DNA from: Bog-257 sp963835725
GTDB taxonomy: Bacteria > Acidobacteriota > Terriglobia > Terriglobales > Acidobacteriaceae
Reading direction: 5' to 3'
Length of the DNA stretch: 64,000 bases
Assembly (NCBI GenBank): GCA_963835725.1
Contig: CAWIGM010000009.1
Coordinates: 124,001-188,000 of the forward strand
The notes under the pieces are model-generated. The model searched no databases, was not told the origin of the DNA, and saw only the letters and a program-made list of their open reading frames with translations. Below, piece by piece: positions 8,273 through 17,565 of this stretch. The translations under genes were made by a program, and so were the position numbers. The stretch's first letter is position 1; every line of letters starts with the position of its first letter.

Positions 8273-8545
8273 TCATTTGCCAGAAGTGCTAGTCGCACTG
8301 CCTTTTTCCACTTGGCTGACAATGAATGCTATGCCCGTTAAGACGACAAACCAGCAAGCACTATCGATGGCGACAATCGTGACCAACATGGAACCCAGGG
8401 AAACGGACTGGGGTTCGGGATGCAGGCGAGTCCAAAGATAGGCTCCAGGACTCAGTCCCAGCACGCTGAAAGTTAGAATGCCTAGCACGACGGAGATGAA
8501 TGCCGCGAGTACTATGAAACCCATTTTCGCAGTAGGCGGCCGCAT
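8273..8545 (-). CDS. Small two-span membrane protein, unknown
   Basis: 90 residues with two hydrophobic segments (about residues 9-34 and 52-80) separated by a short polar loop LWTRLHPEPQSVSLG. The ATG at 8543-8545 has AGGAG ten bases upstream, which supports the start. No family recognised. Not obviously in an operon with rpmB or the next gene. Confidence 0.6.
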   Translation of the reverse strand: MRPPTAKMGFIVLAAFISVVLGILTFSVLGLSPGAYLWTRLHPEPQSVSLGSMLVTIVAIDSACWFVVLTGIAFIVSQVEKGSATSTSGK

Positions 8546-8678
8546 TTGGACGAGGTCTCCTATTCCGGCGTCGGGAGTACGCTTGCAATCCCTTTTTTGT
8601 TATGCAATGTGAGAAACGGTAGCACTGCAAAGCGGCGATTGCAAAGCCCTTGCTGTTAACCCGTCAAGCGCCTAAACA

Positions 8679-9047
8679 CTACCGGATGTTCGGCAACTCG
8701 CGATTGAGCTCGCGGGCCAGCCGCCGCTCGTGCCGCAGGCGTAACGGCCGCCAGTAGGTAATCAGGCCGAAGGCTGCAATCGCCGCCAGCAGCAGCACGC
8801 TGCTCACGCCAAAAAAGAAGCTCGGAGCCTTGGTGGTGGCGATCCGTTCCAGCACCTGGACATTGCGCGGCTTCAATATCAGGGCGAAGGCCAGGGTTAA
8901 CATGCCCAGGCCCGAAAAGAGGTTGGTGATGTTCTTCGCCCACCGGCCGGTCGCGTGATACTGCGCGAACAACGTGAAGCCGCCAAACACCAGCCCGCCG
9001 ATCAGCAGAAAATTGGCGACCACGGCGATCCCTTCACGGACGTCCAT
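8679..9047 (-). CDS. Small membrane protein, unknown
   Basis: 122 residues with three hydrophobic segments (about 10-28, 42-60 and 80-98) and a basic Arg-rich C-terminus (LRHERRLARELNRELP). I recognise no family. It lies 99 bases downstream of the VWA gene on the same strand and may be cotranscribed with it. Confidence 0.6.
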   Translation of the reverse strand: MDVREGIAVVANFLLIGGLVFGGFTLFAQYHATGRWAKNITNLFSGLGMLTLAFALILKPRNVQVLERIATTKAPSFFFGVSSVLLLAAIAAFGLITYWRPLRLRHERRLARELNRELPNIR

Positions 9048-9146
9048 GCTTGGTTAGACGTACCTGAGCTGCTGCAGGTTGCGAGAGAGTTGCTGGCCAG
9101 CCGCAGGCTTTGGCCCGGGCTGTCAGGCGAGGACGAAGTTCGCTTG

Positions 9147-10706
9147 TCAGAACCGGAAGTCGATGCCCATGTTCTGCGCCATCTGCCGCGTGGCATCGCG
9201 GAACTGGCCCGGGCTGCCGATGAAGCGCGACTGTCCACCGGTGCTCGCGGCCAGGGCTTGCAGCCGATAGCGCCCGTCCAGATCATTCACATCGAGACCG
9301 ATGCAGAAGATGCGCACGCCTGCGGCGTTGATCTCCGAGGAGGTTTCGATCGGCGAGGCGTGGCTGTCGGCGTTCTTTCCGTCCGACACGACCAGCAGGA
9401 CGCGGTTGGGGTACTTGGCGATGCGCGCCAGGTGTCCCGCAGCGAATGCAATCGCGTCGTCGAGCACCGCGCCCTTCTGCGGCTTGATGCTTTCCATCGC
9501 TTCTTCCAGCGCGTGAGGATCGGTGGTCAGGTCCTGGTTGAAGACCAGGTTGTTGTCGTAGGTCAGGACGAACACCTCGTCCTTATCGCTCATGTGGCGG
9601 GTCATGTCGATCAGGCTGTTGACCACCGCGGCGCGATTTTCCTTTGTCGTAAGCGATGTCTCGACCAGTATGCCGAGCGACATTGGACCCGTTGTCGCCG
9701 GAATGCGTCGCGTGCGAACGACCGGCGGGTTGGCTGTGTCGGCCCATACGGAAGGAGCAGGTTGCGAATTCTTCGGAGCGCTCACCGGCGGCGGCTTCAC
9801 CGACGCAGTCTGTACCGGCTTGGAAGCCTGTTGCGGAGGACGAGCCACGACGTGGGGCGGCGGACTGATTGACGCTAACGCCACGGGCGGAGTGGGCCGA
9901 GTGGTGCTGCCATTCGGCTTGGCCGAAGCCAGGAAGTCGTTCCAGTTGCTGGTGCTGCCTCCATCCTTGACGTACTGCGCACGAGCATAGCGCGCCATCT
10001 CCATGCCCTCCGGCGTGCCCTGCGCCAGATCAACCGCGCGCGCCAGGTACCAGTAGCCTTCCTTCGCGTTCTTGTCGGGACCGTTCAGGTCGGCCAGTCC
10101 CAGCGCGTACGTGTCCTGCACGCTGTTGGCGTTCACATACACCGCGTTGTGCAGATACATTCTTGCGGCGACGTAGTCTTTCATGCGCAACTCGGCCGTA
10201 CCGGCTGCGCCACTCAATAGCGCGTTCACCTGCCGGTTGAGCTGCGTGAACTCCGCCTCGCTCATACCTAGCGGCCGCCGAAGCTGCGGCAGATTGTTCA
10301 GGCCGCGATGCGCCATCGCCAACAGCTTGTCGGGCTTCATCTGATTTTTCTCGACGGATTGCCGCGCCTCGTTGCTCAGCAATGCCAGCGCGACCGGATT
10401 GTCTGCGTCGGCATCGTTCAGCGCACGCCCCCACGCCAGCGCGCGAGCATCGTTGTGGGTCCGCAGATATTCCCACACGACAAACTCCAGCGCCTCGATC
10501 TTCAGCGGAGTTGATTGGGCGTGAACGGCAAAGCGCTCCAACTGCACGACGCGATCCGAGGGATTCGTCAGAGCGACAGAGCTGGTGTACTGCGTTAGCT
10601 CATTTGAGTACTGCTGCGCGGACGCACACGGCGCAACCACCCATAGCGCGAGCAGCAACACGACAGCTGCGCTCGCAAATCGAAGCGTACGTGGAGAAAT
10701 TGGCAT
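9147..10706 (-). CDS. Exported VWA-domain protein, acidobacterial type
   Basis: 519 residues from the ATG at 10704-10706; seven upstream codons to a further start are possible. Signal peptide MPISPRTLRFASAAVVLLLA... cleaved after ASA. Residues 30-260 are helical and TPR-like (ALAWGRALNDADADNPVALA, AARMYLHNAVYVNANSVQDT), a Pro/Ser-rich linker follows, and the C-terminal 180 residues are a von Willebrand A domain. The MIDAS motif DxSxS reads ETSLT, so metal binding is doubtful, while VLLVVSDGKNADSHAS keeps the second Asp block. Acidobacteria are rich in such VWA proteins. Likely periplasmic or envelope-associated and protein-binding; partner unknown. Confidence 0.78.
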   Translation of the reverse strand: MPISPRTLRFASAAVVLLLALWVVAPCASAQQYSNELTQYTSSVALTNPSDRVVQLERFAVHAQSTPLKIEALEFVVWEYLRTHNDARALAWGRALNDADADNPVALALLSNEARQSVEKNQMKPDKLLAMAHRGLNNLPQLRRPLGMSEAEFTQLNRQVNALLSGAAGTAELRMKDYVAARMYLHNAVYVNANSVQDTYALGLADLNGPDKNAKEGYWYLARAVDLAQGTPEGMEMARYARAQYVKDGGSTSNWNDFLASAKPNGSTTRPTPPVALASISPPPHVVARPPQQASKPVQTASVKPPPVSAPKNSQPAPSVWADTANPPVVRTRRIPATTGPMSLGILVETSLTTKENRAAVVNSLIDMTRHMSDKDEVFVLTYDNNLVFNQDLTTDPHALEEAMESIKPQKGAVLDDAIAFAAGHLARIAKYPNRVLLVVSDGKNADSHASPIETSSEINAAGVRIFCIGLDVNDLDGRYRLQALAASTGGQSRFIGSPGQFRDATRQMAQNMGIDFRF

Positions 10707-10842
10707 AGAGACCAGAGCAACGGCCAAAGCGCGGCCGCAAAAAGTCAGGCCAGGTTTTCGGAAGCGGCGTTTACTTGGATGGAAACAGAGTGGCTGAGGC
10801 TGGCCCTGAGCTGGTGGAAATAGCAGCTACTCTGGTTTGGCC

Positions 10843-12246
10843 CTAGTTTTTGGCCCGCAACGACTGATTAAGCTGAATAGGTGGGAAGCCTTCCAGGACG
10901 ATGCTGCCCGTCGGCAGTCGCTCCAGGTCGCTTTTGGTGGGAGCCATCAGCGACCAGACCAGCAACATCTTGTTGAACTTCGTCGCATAAATCGTTTGTG
11001 ACATCCGTTGCGACAAATCCTGCGAGCGAGGATCGTCGCTATACATACCGTGGAAGACCATGAACAGGCGGTCCGACATCATCTTCATCTGGTCGGTATC
11101 GATCTGCCCGAATTCGCCGGTCGTCTCCAGCGTGGCGGCCACTTCATCGAGGGCGCGCTTGTCGTTGAGCGTCACCGCCGTTCGCATCGAGAGGCAGTTG
11201 TAATCGAGGGCGCGCAGCACGATCATCGGGCCATCGCGATAACCGGTGCCTGCTGCCGGCTGCGGTACGGTCCGCAACAAGGTCTGCGAGCAGGCGTGCA
11301 GAAACTGATACTCACGCGATGGATCATCCGGCGGCGGATCCGCGTGATTGACCGGTAAAACCTGCCATCCCGGAGGAAGCGTGTATTGCAGCCCGAGGTC
11401 GGCGTTGCGGTAGATCCCGTCCGTCACCTGGCCAGCGGCGATGGCTTTGCCCGGCTGGTCCTTGATGGCCTGGTTCACACGAAATGTCGGTACGGTCGGG
11501 CCCTGGTAAGGCTCGCCGATGATCTTTACCGGCTTCCCCTTCGGCGTCATGAGCGTGCCGTCGTCCTGGGGACAATAGAACTGCGCATCGGCCATGAGCT
11601 TTTTGGCCTGGCTCAGGAAGTCGTGATCGTTGCTCTCGATCACGATCTTCACAACGTAATTGTCGATGGCCGTCCAGTATTGCACTGCGAACATGTCGTG
11701 CTTATGTCGCACCGAATAAGACCAGCGGCCACTGTGCAGCATGTATTCGGGAATCGGAAACAGCGGCGTGATTCCCGTGGTGCCGCCGTTCTGCGCCCAG
11801 AGCCTCAGTTGCTGGTCTACCTGGTACTCCGGACTCTTCACATCGAGCCCGGGCTTAGGATCGAGCGCGGTAATGCTGAGGTAGCCGCGCTGCTGGCCCT
11901 TCTCAAACTGCAGCGATAGCAGCGCATGCTCGCGCTGGGGCATCACCGGCAGCATGATCTCGTGGCCCTTTACCGTGAGCGGCAGATCCAGAGAGAAGCC
12001 GAAGAACTGGCTGGTGTAATGCGTGTCCGACAGGAACCCGGCTTCGGGCAGAATCGGTTCTTCCAGCGGCGGAGGATGCTTCGGATCAGGAAACTGCGGA
12101 TACGGATGCTCGCTGATGTCGGGCGCTTCCTCCTGCTGATGGCATTGCGCCGCCAGCCGCGGTGCGCTCAGCAACAGAAGGGTGCCCAGCGTCAGCACGC
12201 AGAGCTTGCATACGAACGCGATCGCAGCTGGGTGGTTGCGAGACAT
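10843..12246 (-). CDS. Exported protein of unknown function
   Basis: 467 residues from the ATG at 12244-12246. The signal peptide runs MSRNHPAAIAFVCKLCVLTL to a cleavage near APRLAAQ. The mature part starts with a Pro-rich stretch (PYPQFPDPKHPPPLEEP) and holds beta-rich segments with Cys at CHQQ, FYCPQDD, LHACSQT and YNCLS. It lies 136 bases upstream of the VWA gene on the same strand and downstream of the next exported protein, so the three may form a secreted-protein unit. No family recognised. Confidence 0.65.
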   Translation of the reverse strand: MSRNHPAAIAFVCKLCVLTLGTLLLLSAPRLAAQCHQQEEAPDISEHPYPQFPDPKHPPPLEEPILPEAGFLSDTHYTSQFFGFSLDLPLTVKGHEIMLPVMPQREHALLSLQFEKGQQRGYLSITALDPKPGLDVKSPEYQVDQQLRLWAQNGGTTGITPLFPIPEYMLHSGRWSYSVRHKHDMFAVQYWTAIDNYVVKIVIESNDHDFLSQAKKLMADAQFYCPQDDGTLMTPKGKPVKIIGEPYQGPTVPTFRVNQAIKDQPGKAIAAGQVTDGIYRNADLGLQYTLPPGWQVLPVNHADPPPDDPSREYQFLHACSQTLLRTVPQPAAGTGYRDGPMIVLRALDYNCLSMRTAVTLNDKRALDEVAATLETTGEFGQIDTDQMKMMSDRLFMVFHGMYSDDPRSQDLSQRMSQTIYATKFNKMLLVWSLMAPTKSDLERLPTGSIVLEGFPPIQLNQSLRAKN

Positions 12247-12353
12247 GGGCTGGTCTCCCGAGGGTCCGGCAGGGTAGTCGCAATGATGCCAGCAGGGAGT
12301 GACGCTTCGCAAGTGCGGCTAGCGGAAGTTTGCTGTAATTTCCCGTCGAAGCA

Positions 12354-12755
12354 CTAGCGCGTGCAACTGTTACTTAATACTTCTAACGTAAGCACGCGCA
12401 ACACGGATGGCGGTGGCGCTTGCGTCTGCGAGTTCTCGCCGCTCACGGGCAACTTCGCGTTGGGCGCTTCCTTGCCGGTAATTCTCACCGCATGAAAAAC
12501 ATGTTTCGAAAGGTCGACGCTGTCGCTGCCGGCGATCAGGCTCCAGGTCTTGCCGTTCTCGTCGGTGATGAAGTACGTGCCATGGCTATCGCGGCGAAGA
12601 CACCCGGTGATGACCAGCTGATGAGGCGTGTTGATGTTAGCTGGCGGATGAGAGGTCTGAGGATCGCCCGCGCTTGCCGTCTGAGCAGAGCCGAAAGCAC
12701 AGGCAGCCAGCACCAGTAACGGAACAACGCAGAAGAAGCGCAGGTGACGTTTCAT
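12354..12755 (-). CDS. Small exported (lipo)protein, DUF5818-like
   Basis: 133 residues. Signal peptide MKRHLRFFCVVPLLVLAAC with lipobox LAAC, so probably a lipoprotein. The core VITGCLRRDSHGTYFITDEN, GKTWSLIAGSDSVDLSKHVF, HAVRITGK is a small OB-like beta domain often seen in acidobacterial secreted proteins (I think DUF5818, unverified). Same strand as the next two exported genes and 107 bases upstream of them. Confidence 0.7.
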   Translation of the reverse strand: MKRHLRFFCVVPLLVLAACAFGSAQTASAGDPQTSHPPANINTPHQLVITGCLRRDSHGTYFITDENGKTWSLIAGSDSVDLSKHVFHAVRITGKEAPNAKLPVSGENSQTQAPPPSVLRVLTLEVLSNSCTR

Positions 12756-13391
12756 TGAGCGACTCCTCCACTATCAGATTGTTTCACTGGCATTCTCTCC
12801 GGCGCGCGCTCTCCGACTTCGAGGTGCGCCGCCGATACTTCATCTCGTACCGGCTAAAAGCGCTTTCATTACAGCTCTGAAAACAAAGCGCCTGAGGATT
12901 AGACGTCTGTACCGCTCGACGGGGAGGCCGAGGGACTTAGTCTAGCGTTCCGGATAGACCAGACTCTCCGTTCGGATAGCCCAAAGGTTCCATTTCGGCC
13001 AGGTTCGGCCACGCTCCCGGCGAAAGATCGCGTACTCGTCACGCCAAACTGCGTCTTGTGAGGTGTTTCCGCAATTGGGGGAATGGGCGGCGCAAGCTCG
13101 TCAGTTTGGCAAGCCCATTGCTAACTACATAGGCAAAGGGAGCGATAGGAGTGGTGCTGGCAAGTCATCATTCCTTATCACAATAAATCTTCTCAGCGCG
13201 GGCGCGTGCATGATTGTAGTACCGCGCTGAGAAGAATGGTGAACCTGCAAAGCTCGCTTAGAAGTCCCTCCAGCCCGTCACCAGTAGCCCATCGAATCAC
13301 AGAAATGCCTCTCGCATGTCACTGTTGTGGCTGGATGTCGCGTGCTAGCATGCGACGGTAATTGACTCCATAAAACTTGGGCGAATAGGCC
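12756..13391. other. Intergenic gap of 636 bases
   Basis: No gene supported. It contains the perfect 13-bp inverted repeat at 13189-13234. The region around 13330-13380 precedes the S41 protease gene and should carry its promoter. Confidence 0.4.
13189..13234. repeat. 13-bp inverted repeat, possible hairpin
   Basis: CTTCTCAGCGCGG (13189-13201) and CCGCGCTGAGAAG (13222-13234) are perfect reverse complements separated by 20 bases. No T-run follows on the plus strand; on the minus strand ATTTATTG follows. It is not next to a gene end, so it is not a convincing terminator. Confidence 0.55.
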
Positions 13392-14741
13392 ATGAAGACT
13401 CCTTGCGCTGCTGTAGTCTCTCGCCGTACCTCGTCGTTCGTTACCTGCTCTTTCCTGCTTCTGTCGGTTTTTCTGGCCGCCTGGATGGCGACGCCAGCGC
13501 GTGCTGCCGACAAGAGTCAAATGAGTTCGCTGGATCGCAGCACGATCCAGCTGATGGCCAAGGACACAGCCGAGGGGGTCAAGAAGAACTACTTTGATCC
13601 AACCTATGGCGGCGTGGACTTCAACGCCGCCTACGCCGCCGCGCAGCAATCGATCGCCAACGCCGGCAGCGTGCGGGAGGGCTACGAAGCCATCGCCGAC
13701 ATGCTGCAAAAGCTGAACGACTCCCACACATTCTTCGTCCCTCCGGAACAGCCATTCACAGTCGAGCAGGGCTGGGAGATGCAGCTGATCGGGGAGAAGT
13801 GTTTCGTCACGTTTGTGAAGAAGGGGTCGGATGCGGAGGCAAAAGGGCTGAAGCCCGGCGACGAGATTCTCGAGCTGGAGAATGTCAAACCGACGCGGAC
13901 GAACTGGAACGATCTGCGCTACCGCATCAAGGTACTCACTCCGAGGTCCAGCCTGCACGTAGTCATTGCCCGCCCCAAGGAGCAGCCCCAGTTGGTGGTT
14001 GTCTCATCGACCGTGAAGAGGCGCGCCGCCCACTTTGACCTCACCGGCAATGAGTACTGGATCTACATCCATCAGTTCGATTCGGACATGGAGAAGTACC
14101 AATCACATGTGATGACCATCCATGACGTGATGGTGGTGAAGCTGGCGACCTTTGAACACAAGGAAGATACGTTTGACGCCGACTTCCGCAAGGCGAACAA
14201 AAACAAAGCTTTGATCCTGGATATGCGAGGCAATGGCGGCGGATCGGAAACCCTCCTGCTCCGCCTTTTGGGCGATGTCTTCGATCGCGACGTTACGGTG
14301 GGAGAGACGGTGGGCCGTTCCAAGTCGAAGCCGGTCACGGCCAAAGCGCAACATGCTTTCTCGGGCAAGTTAATCGTACTGGTAGACAGCGAATCAGCTT
14401 CGGCGTCGGAGGTCTTCGCCCGCGTAATCCAACTGGAGAATCGCGGAACGGTAATTGGTGATCAGAGTGCCGGCGCGGTCCGTCGGGCAATAGAGAAGGA
14501 ATTCATTCATGGACAAGGTCAGGAATATGCCTATGCAATGGAAGTCACGGTATCGGACTTGAAGATGACCGATGGCAAGAGCCTCGAGAAGCTCGGCGTG
14601 ATCCCCGACGAAACGCTGTTACCGACCGCAGAACAACTGGCTGATGGGGAGGACCCGCAACTGGCGCGCGCCTTCGAACTGGCTGGGGTTAAAGTCTCGG
14701 CCAAGGATGCCGGAGCCATGTTCCCGCGCAAGGAGAACTAA
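13392..14741 (+). CDS. S41-family C-terminal processing peptidase, exported
   Basis: 449 residues. Signal peptide to about residue 39 (AWMATPARA). A tail-specific-protease N-terminal helical region is followed by a PDZ domain (about 125-205: GSDAEAKGLKPGDEILELEN) and the S41 catalytic domain (about 220-400). LILDMRGNGGG and VLVDSESASASEVFARVIQ (residues 329-347) carry the serine block of the Ser/Lys dyad, and GDQSAGAVRR replaces the usual TxGxG block. It likely trims periplasmic proteins or is a C-terminal protease of the CtpA/Tsp type. The gene stands alone, well separated on both sides. Confidence 0.85.
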   Translation: MKTPCAAVVSRRTSSFVTCSFLLLSVFLAAWMATPARAADKSQMSSLDRSTIQLMAKDTAEGVKKNYFDPTYGGVDFNAAYAAAQQSIANAGSVREGYEAIADMLQKLNDSHTFFVPPEQPFTVEQGWEMQLIGEKCFVTFVKKGSDAEAKGLKPGDEILELENVKPTRTNWNDLRYRIKVLTPRSSLHVVIARPKEQPQLVVVSSTVKRRAAHFDLTGNEYWIYIHQFDSDMEKYQSHVMTIHDVMVVKLATFEHKEDTFDADFRKANKNKALILDMRGNGGGSETLLLRLLGDVFDRDVTVGETVGRSKSKPVTAKAQHAFSGKLIVLVDSESASASEVFARVIQLENRGTVIGDQSAGAVRRAIEKEFIHGQGQEYAYAMEVTVSDLKMTDGKSLEKLGVIPDETLLPTAEQLADGEDPQLARAFELAGVKVSAKDAGAMFPRKEN

Positions 14742-14884
14742 AGGGGAACCACGCTTCATGCTGGACTGTCATGCCACGCGCCGATGGCAGCTCTGTTCTT
14801 TCCAGCCTCATACTCCGCGGCGCCGGACACCAACGCCTGATTCTCACGCAGACATGGAGTCTCTCGGTCGCGGCGCCGACTTTA

Positions 14885-14919
14885 ACTGGCCACTCACCAC
14901 TAGCAACTGGCCACTGTTC
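14885..14919. repeat. Heptanucleotide imperfect tandem repeat (ACTGGCC type)
   Basis: Five units in register: ACTGGCC, ACTCACC, ACTAGCA, ACTGGCC, ACTGTTC. Same family as the arrays at 5586 and 5724. It lies just beyond the stop codon of the response-regulator gene. Confidence 0.7.
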
Positions 14920-14921
14920 TC

Positions 14922-16319
14922 CTACCCCGCGGCCTGTCGCGGCCGAATGTCGTACTGGCGGATCTTGTAGAGCAGGGCCTTGTAGCTGATGTTGAGCTTG
15001 GTGGCGGCGCGCTTACGGTTCCACGCGGTCTCTTCCAGCACCTGCGCGATCACTTCCATCTCTGCGCCGTTCTTCAGGTTCCGCACCATCTCCTTCAGGT
15101 CAGGCTGCTGAGCGCGGCGGTCTTCCATTTGCACCACGCCACCATTCTGAGCATCACGCGTCGCGGTGTTGCGCTGTAGTTCGGAGATCGCGGCAGTTTC
15201 ATCGCCGAGGACGAGATACCGCTTCACGAAGTTTTCCAGCTCGCGGATGTTGCCAGGCCACTGATAGTTCTCGCACGCTTCCACCAGCCGCTGCGAGGTA
15301 TTGAGCGGCGCGCAGGCGTAGCGATCGGCAAGGTGGATCATGAAGTGGCGCAGCATCATCGGAATCTCTTCGCGACGCTCGCGCAGCGACGGCATGCGCA
15401 GCACAAAACTGTTCAGCCGGTAATAGAGATCTTCGCGGAAGGTCTTCTGCGCGATGGCCTGCGGCATGTTGATGTTGGTCGCCGCCAGCACACGGACATC
15501 GACCTTCACGTTGTTGCGTCCGCCGAGGCGGGAGAACTGGCCGTCCTGCAGAACCTGCAACAGTTTCGCCTGGAGCGCCGGCGACATCTCGCCGATTTCA
15601 TCCAGCAGCAGCGTGCCCTTGTTGCACAGCTCGAACTTGCCGGGCTTGGCTTTGTTGGCGCCGGTAAATGCGCCGGGCTCGTAGCCGAAGAGCTCGCTCT
15701 CCAGCAGCTCGCTGGGAACCGCTGCGCAATTGACCTTCAGGAAGGTGCGGTGCGCGCGGTCGGAGTACTTGTGGATCAGGTGTGCCAGAACCTCTTTGCC
15801 GGTTCCGCTTTCACCCAGCACCAGGACAGGGAAGTCGAACTTGGCGACCTGCATGGCGTGCGCGCGAAGCTGGCGCATCATCGGGGTCGCGGAGAAGAAG
15901 AAAACGCCTTGGCTCACTTCGATGGCCTCGCCGACTCCAGGAGCGGCGGGGTCGGTGTTCTCCAGGCAGAAGCGCAGCACCTCGTCCATCTCTTCCTTCT
16001 GGACGGGCTTGGAGAGATAGTCCTGGGCGCCGAGGCGCATAGCCTGCGCGACCTTACGAGTGTCGCGTACGCAGGAGAGCATGACGACCTTGGTCGAGGG
16101 GCGAGCCTCGCGGATGCGCTGCAGGGTCTCGAGGCCGTCGGCTCCGGGCATTACCATGTCGAGCAGAACAAGGTCCGGACTTTCGCGCTGCACCTTGTCG
16201 ACCGCTTCCAAGCCATTCGAGGCAGTCGATACCCGGTATGAATCTAACTCCAGGACTGTCTGGAGATACCGCAGCATACTCGGTTCATCGTCCACCACAA
16301 GAATGTGGCCAGTACTCAT
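14922..16319 (-). CDS. Sigma-54-dependent response regulator (NtrC family)
   Basis: 465 residues: receiver domain 1-120 with phospho-acceptor Asp54 (LVLLDMVMPG), AAA+ domain about 140-375 with Walker A GESGTGKE (169-176), the sigma-54 contact loop GAFTGA (216-221), and a Fis-type HTH at the C-terminus (AWNRKRAATKLNISYKALLY). It activates sigma-54 promoters when phosphorylated. Its start overlaps the stop of the histidine-kinase gene by 4 bases (ATGA), so the pair forms an operon. Closely resembles the PrsR-type regulators of PEP-CTERM/EPS loci, and the EPS operon with a candidate -24/-12 promoter begins 1.9 kb away, so control of that operon is a reasonable inference. Confidence 0.93.
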   Translation of the reverse strand: MSTGHILVVDDEPSMLRYLQTVLELDSYRVSTASNGLEAVDKVQRESPDLVLLDMVMPGADGLETLQRIREARPSTKVVMLSCVRDTRKVAQAMRLGAQDYLSKPVQKEEMDEVLRFCLENTDPAAPGVGEAIEVSQGVFFFSATPMMRQLRAHAMQVAKFDFPVLVLGESGTGKEVLAHLIHKYSDRAHRTFLKVNCAAVPSELLESELFGYEPGAFTGANKAKPGKFELCNKGTLLLDEIGEMSPALQAKLLQVLQDGQFSRLGGRNNVKVDVRVLAATNINMPQAIAQKTFREDLYYRLNSFVLRMPSLRERREEIPMMLRHFMIHLADRYACAPLNTSQRLVEACENYQWPGNIRELENFVKRYLVLGDETAAISELQRNTATRDAQNGGVVQMEDRRAQQPDLKEMVRNLKNGAEMEVIAQVLEETAWNRKRAATKLNISYKALLYKIRQYDIRPRQAAG

Positions 16320-17251
16320 TGCTCCTCCGCAACGCGTTTTGGCTGGGGGTTCAGTAATACCAGAAAAGAGAACTTGCTGCCGGAGCCGGGATCGCTTTCG
16401 ACCCAGATCTTGCCTCCGGCCGATTGCACCAGGCGGCGAGCAATCGCCAGGCCGAGGCCATAGCCGTCGGCGCGAATGCCCTGCGGCGTCAGGCGGAAGT
16501 ACTCTTCGAAGATTTCTTGCTGAAACTCGGGGGCGATTCCCGGCCCGGTATCGGAGACGGAAATGCGGCAGCAGTTAGGACCAAACACGCGCTCTTTGCG
16601 GCGCTCCACCAGGGGAGGCCGCGAGACTGTTCGCCGCTCCCAGAAGTACGGCTCGACGTGCAGCCAGACCGTTCCCGACGACGGCGTGTACTTCATCGCA
16701 TTGTCGAGCAGGTTCGAAACCACGTGCTGCACCTTGTAGAAATCAAACGCGAAGGGCGGCAACTTCTCGTTCGGCAGGAAGTAGAAGGCAATGGCTTTAT
16801 CGTGAAAGCGCTGCGACCAGGTCTCGGCGATCTCGCGGATACAGTCGTTGACGTCGCCAACCTCGTAGTGCATTTCGAGGCGGTCGACCTTCAACGACGT
16901 GTAGGTCAGCAGATTCTGGATAAAGTTCGACAGGCGGACACCATTGGCCTGCATCTCGGCGAGAATTTCCATCTGCCGGGTGTTCAGTGGGCCAAGCTTT
17001 TCGGTGAGCAGCAACTGGAGGTAACCGCCCATGATCGCCAGCGGCGTTTTCAGTTCGTGGGCGGCGGAAGCCAATGCATCCCGGCAGCAACTGCAGTGCT
17101 CTTCCGTAACGAGCTCAAGCTTTTGCCGTACCGGAGACATTTTGGCTGGTTGCATCTGGACGACCCCTTTTACCCTATCAACGCGGAGCGACTCCTCCGC
17201 ATCCTCAGGAAAAATCCCCGACCTTTGCTCCACAGGCATACTCTCGGACAA
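16316..17251 (-). CDS. Soluble sensor histidine kinase
   Basis: 311 residues. No transmembrane segment or signal peptide, so it senses something inside the cell or through a partner. HisKA dimerisation/phosphotransfer domain with His65 in SAAHELKTPLA; HATPase domain with N-box VSNLLDNAMKY, G1 DTGPGIAPEF, and G2 DGYGLGLAIARRLV. About 55 residues at the N-terminus have no recognisable sensor fold but hold three Cys in a short stretch (EHCSCCRDAL), possibly a metal or redox site. First gene of a two-gene operon with the sigma-54 regulator. Confidence 0.9.
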   Translation of the reverse strand: MSESMPVEQRSGIFPEDAEESLRVDRVKGVVQMQPAKMSPVRQKLELVTEEHCSCCRDALASAAHELKTPLAIMGGYLQLLLTEKLGPLNTRQMEILAEMQANGVRLSNFIQNLLTYTSLKVDRLEMHYEVGDVNDCIREIAETWSQRFHDKAIAFYFLPNEKLPPFAFDFYKVQHVVSNLLDNAMKYTPSSGTVWLHVEPYFWERRTVSRPPLVERRKERVFGPNCCRISVSDTGPGIAPEFQQEIFEEYFRLTPQGIRADGYGLGLAIARRLVQSAGGKIWVESDPGSGSKFSFLVLLNPQPKRVAEEQ

Positions 17252-17327
17252 AGTCAGCCTTAGGTTTAGTCAGTAATAAGCGGTTCCTCGGGAAATAGAG
17301 CGGAAGCACTCTACAGGGGGAGTGTTG

Positions 17328-17355
17328 ATATTAACGCAACCCCGTGCATTGTCAA
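17328..17355 (-). promoter_or_regulatory. Sigma-70-like promoter for the kinase/regulator operon
   Basis: On the minus strand: TTGACA (17350-17355), 16-base spacer, TAATAT (17328-17333). The transcript would start about 70 bases upstream of the kinase start codon. Confidence 0.5.
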
Positions 17356-17565
17356 CGCCAAACTGATGAAAACTCTGCCAAAGTAGCAAACTAGTTTCCT
17401 AATCAGGAACCTATTTGCCCTGTTAGCGGGTATTCACATTCTCCTGAACCGCAAGAGATTGCATTCCCACAGGGTAGGAGTTCCCAGGGCAGGCTAACGT
17501 ATGTACAACAAAGCAAAGTCATTGAGCGGAAAAGAGATTTGGCTACCGATGTGCGTCTATACAGC

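Noticed and set aside
8955..9872. Plus-strand ORF of 305 codons
   Set aside because: Shadow of the VWA gene; low-complexity Arg/His/Asp composition typical of antisense to GC-rich coding sequence.
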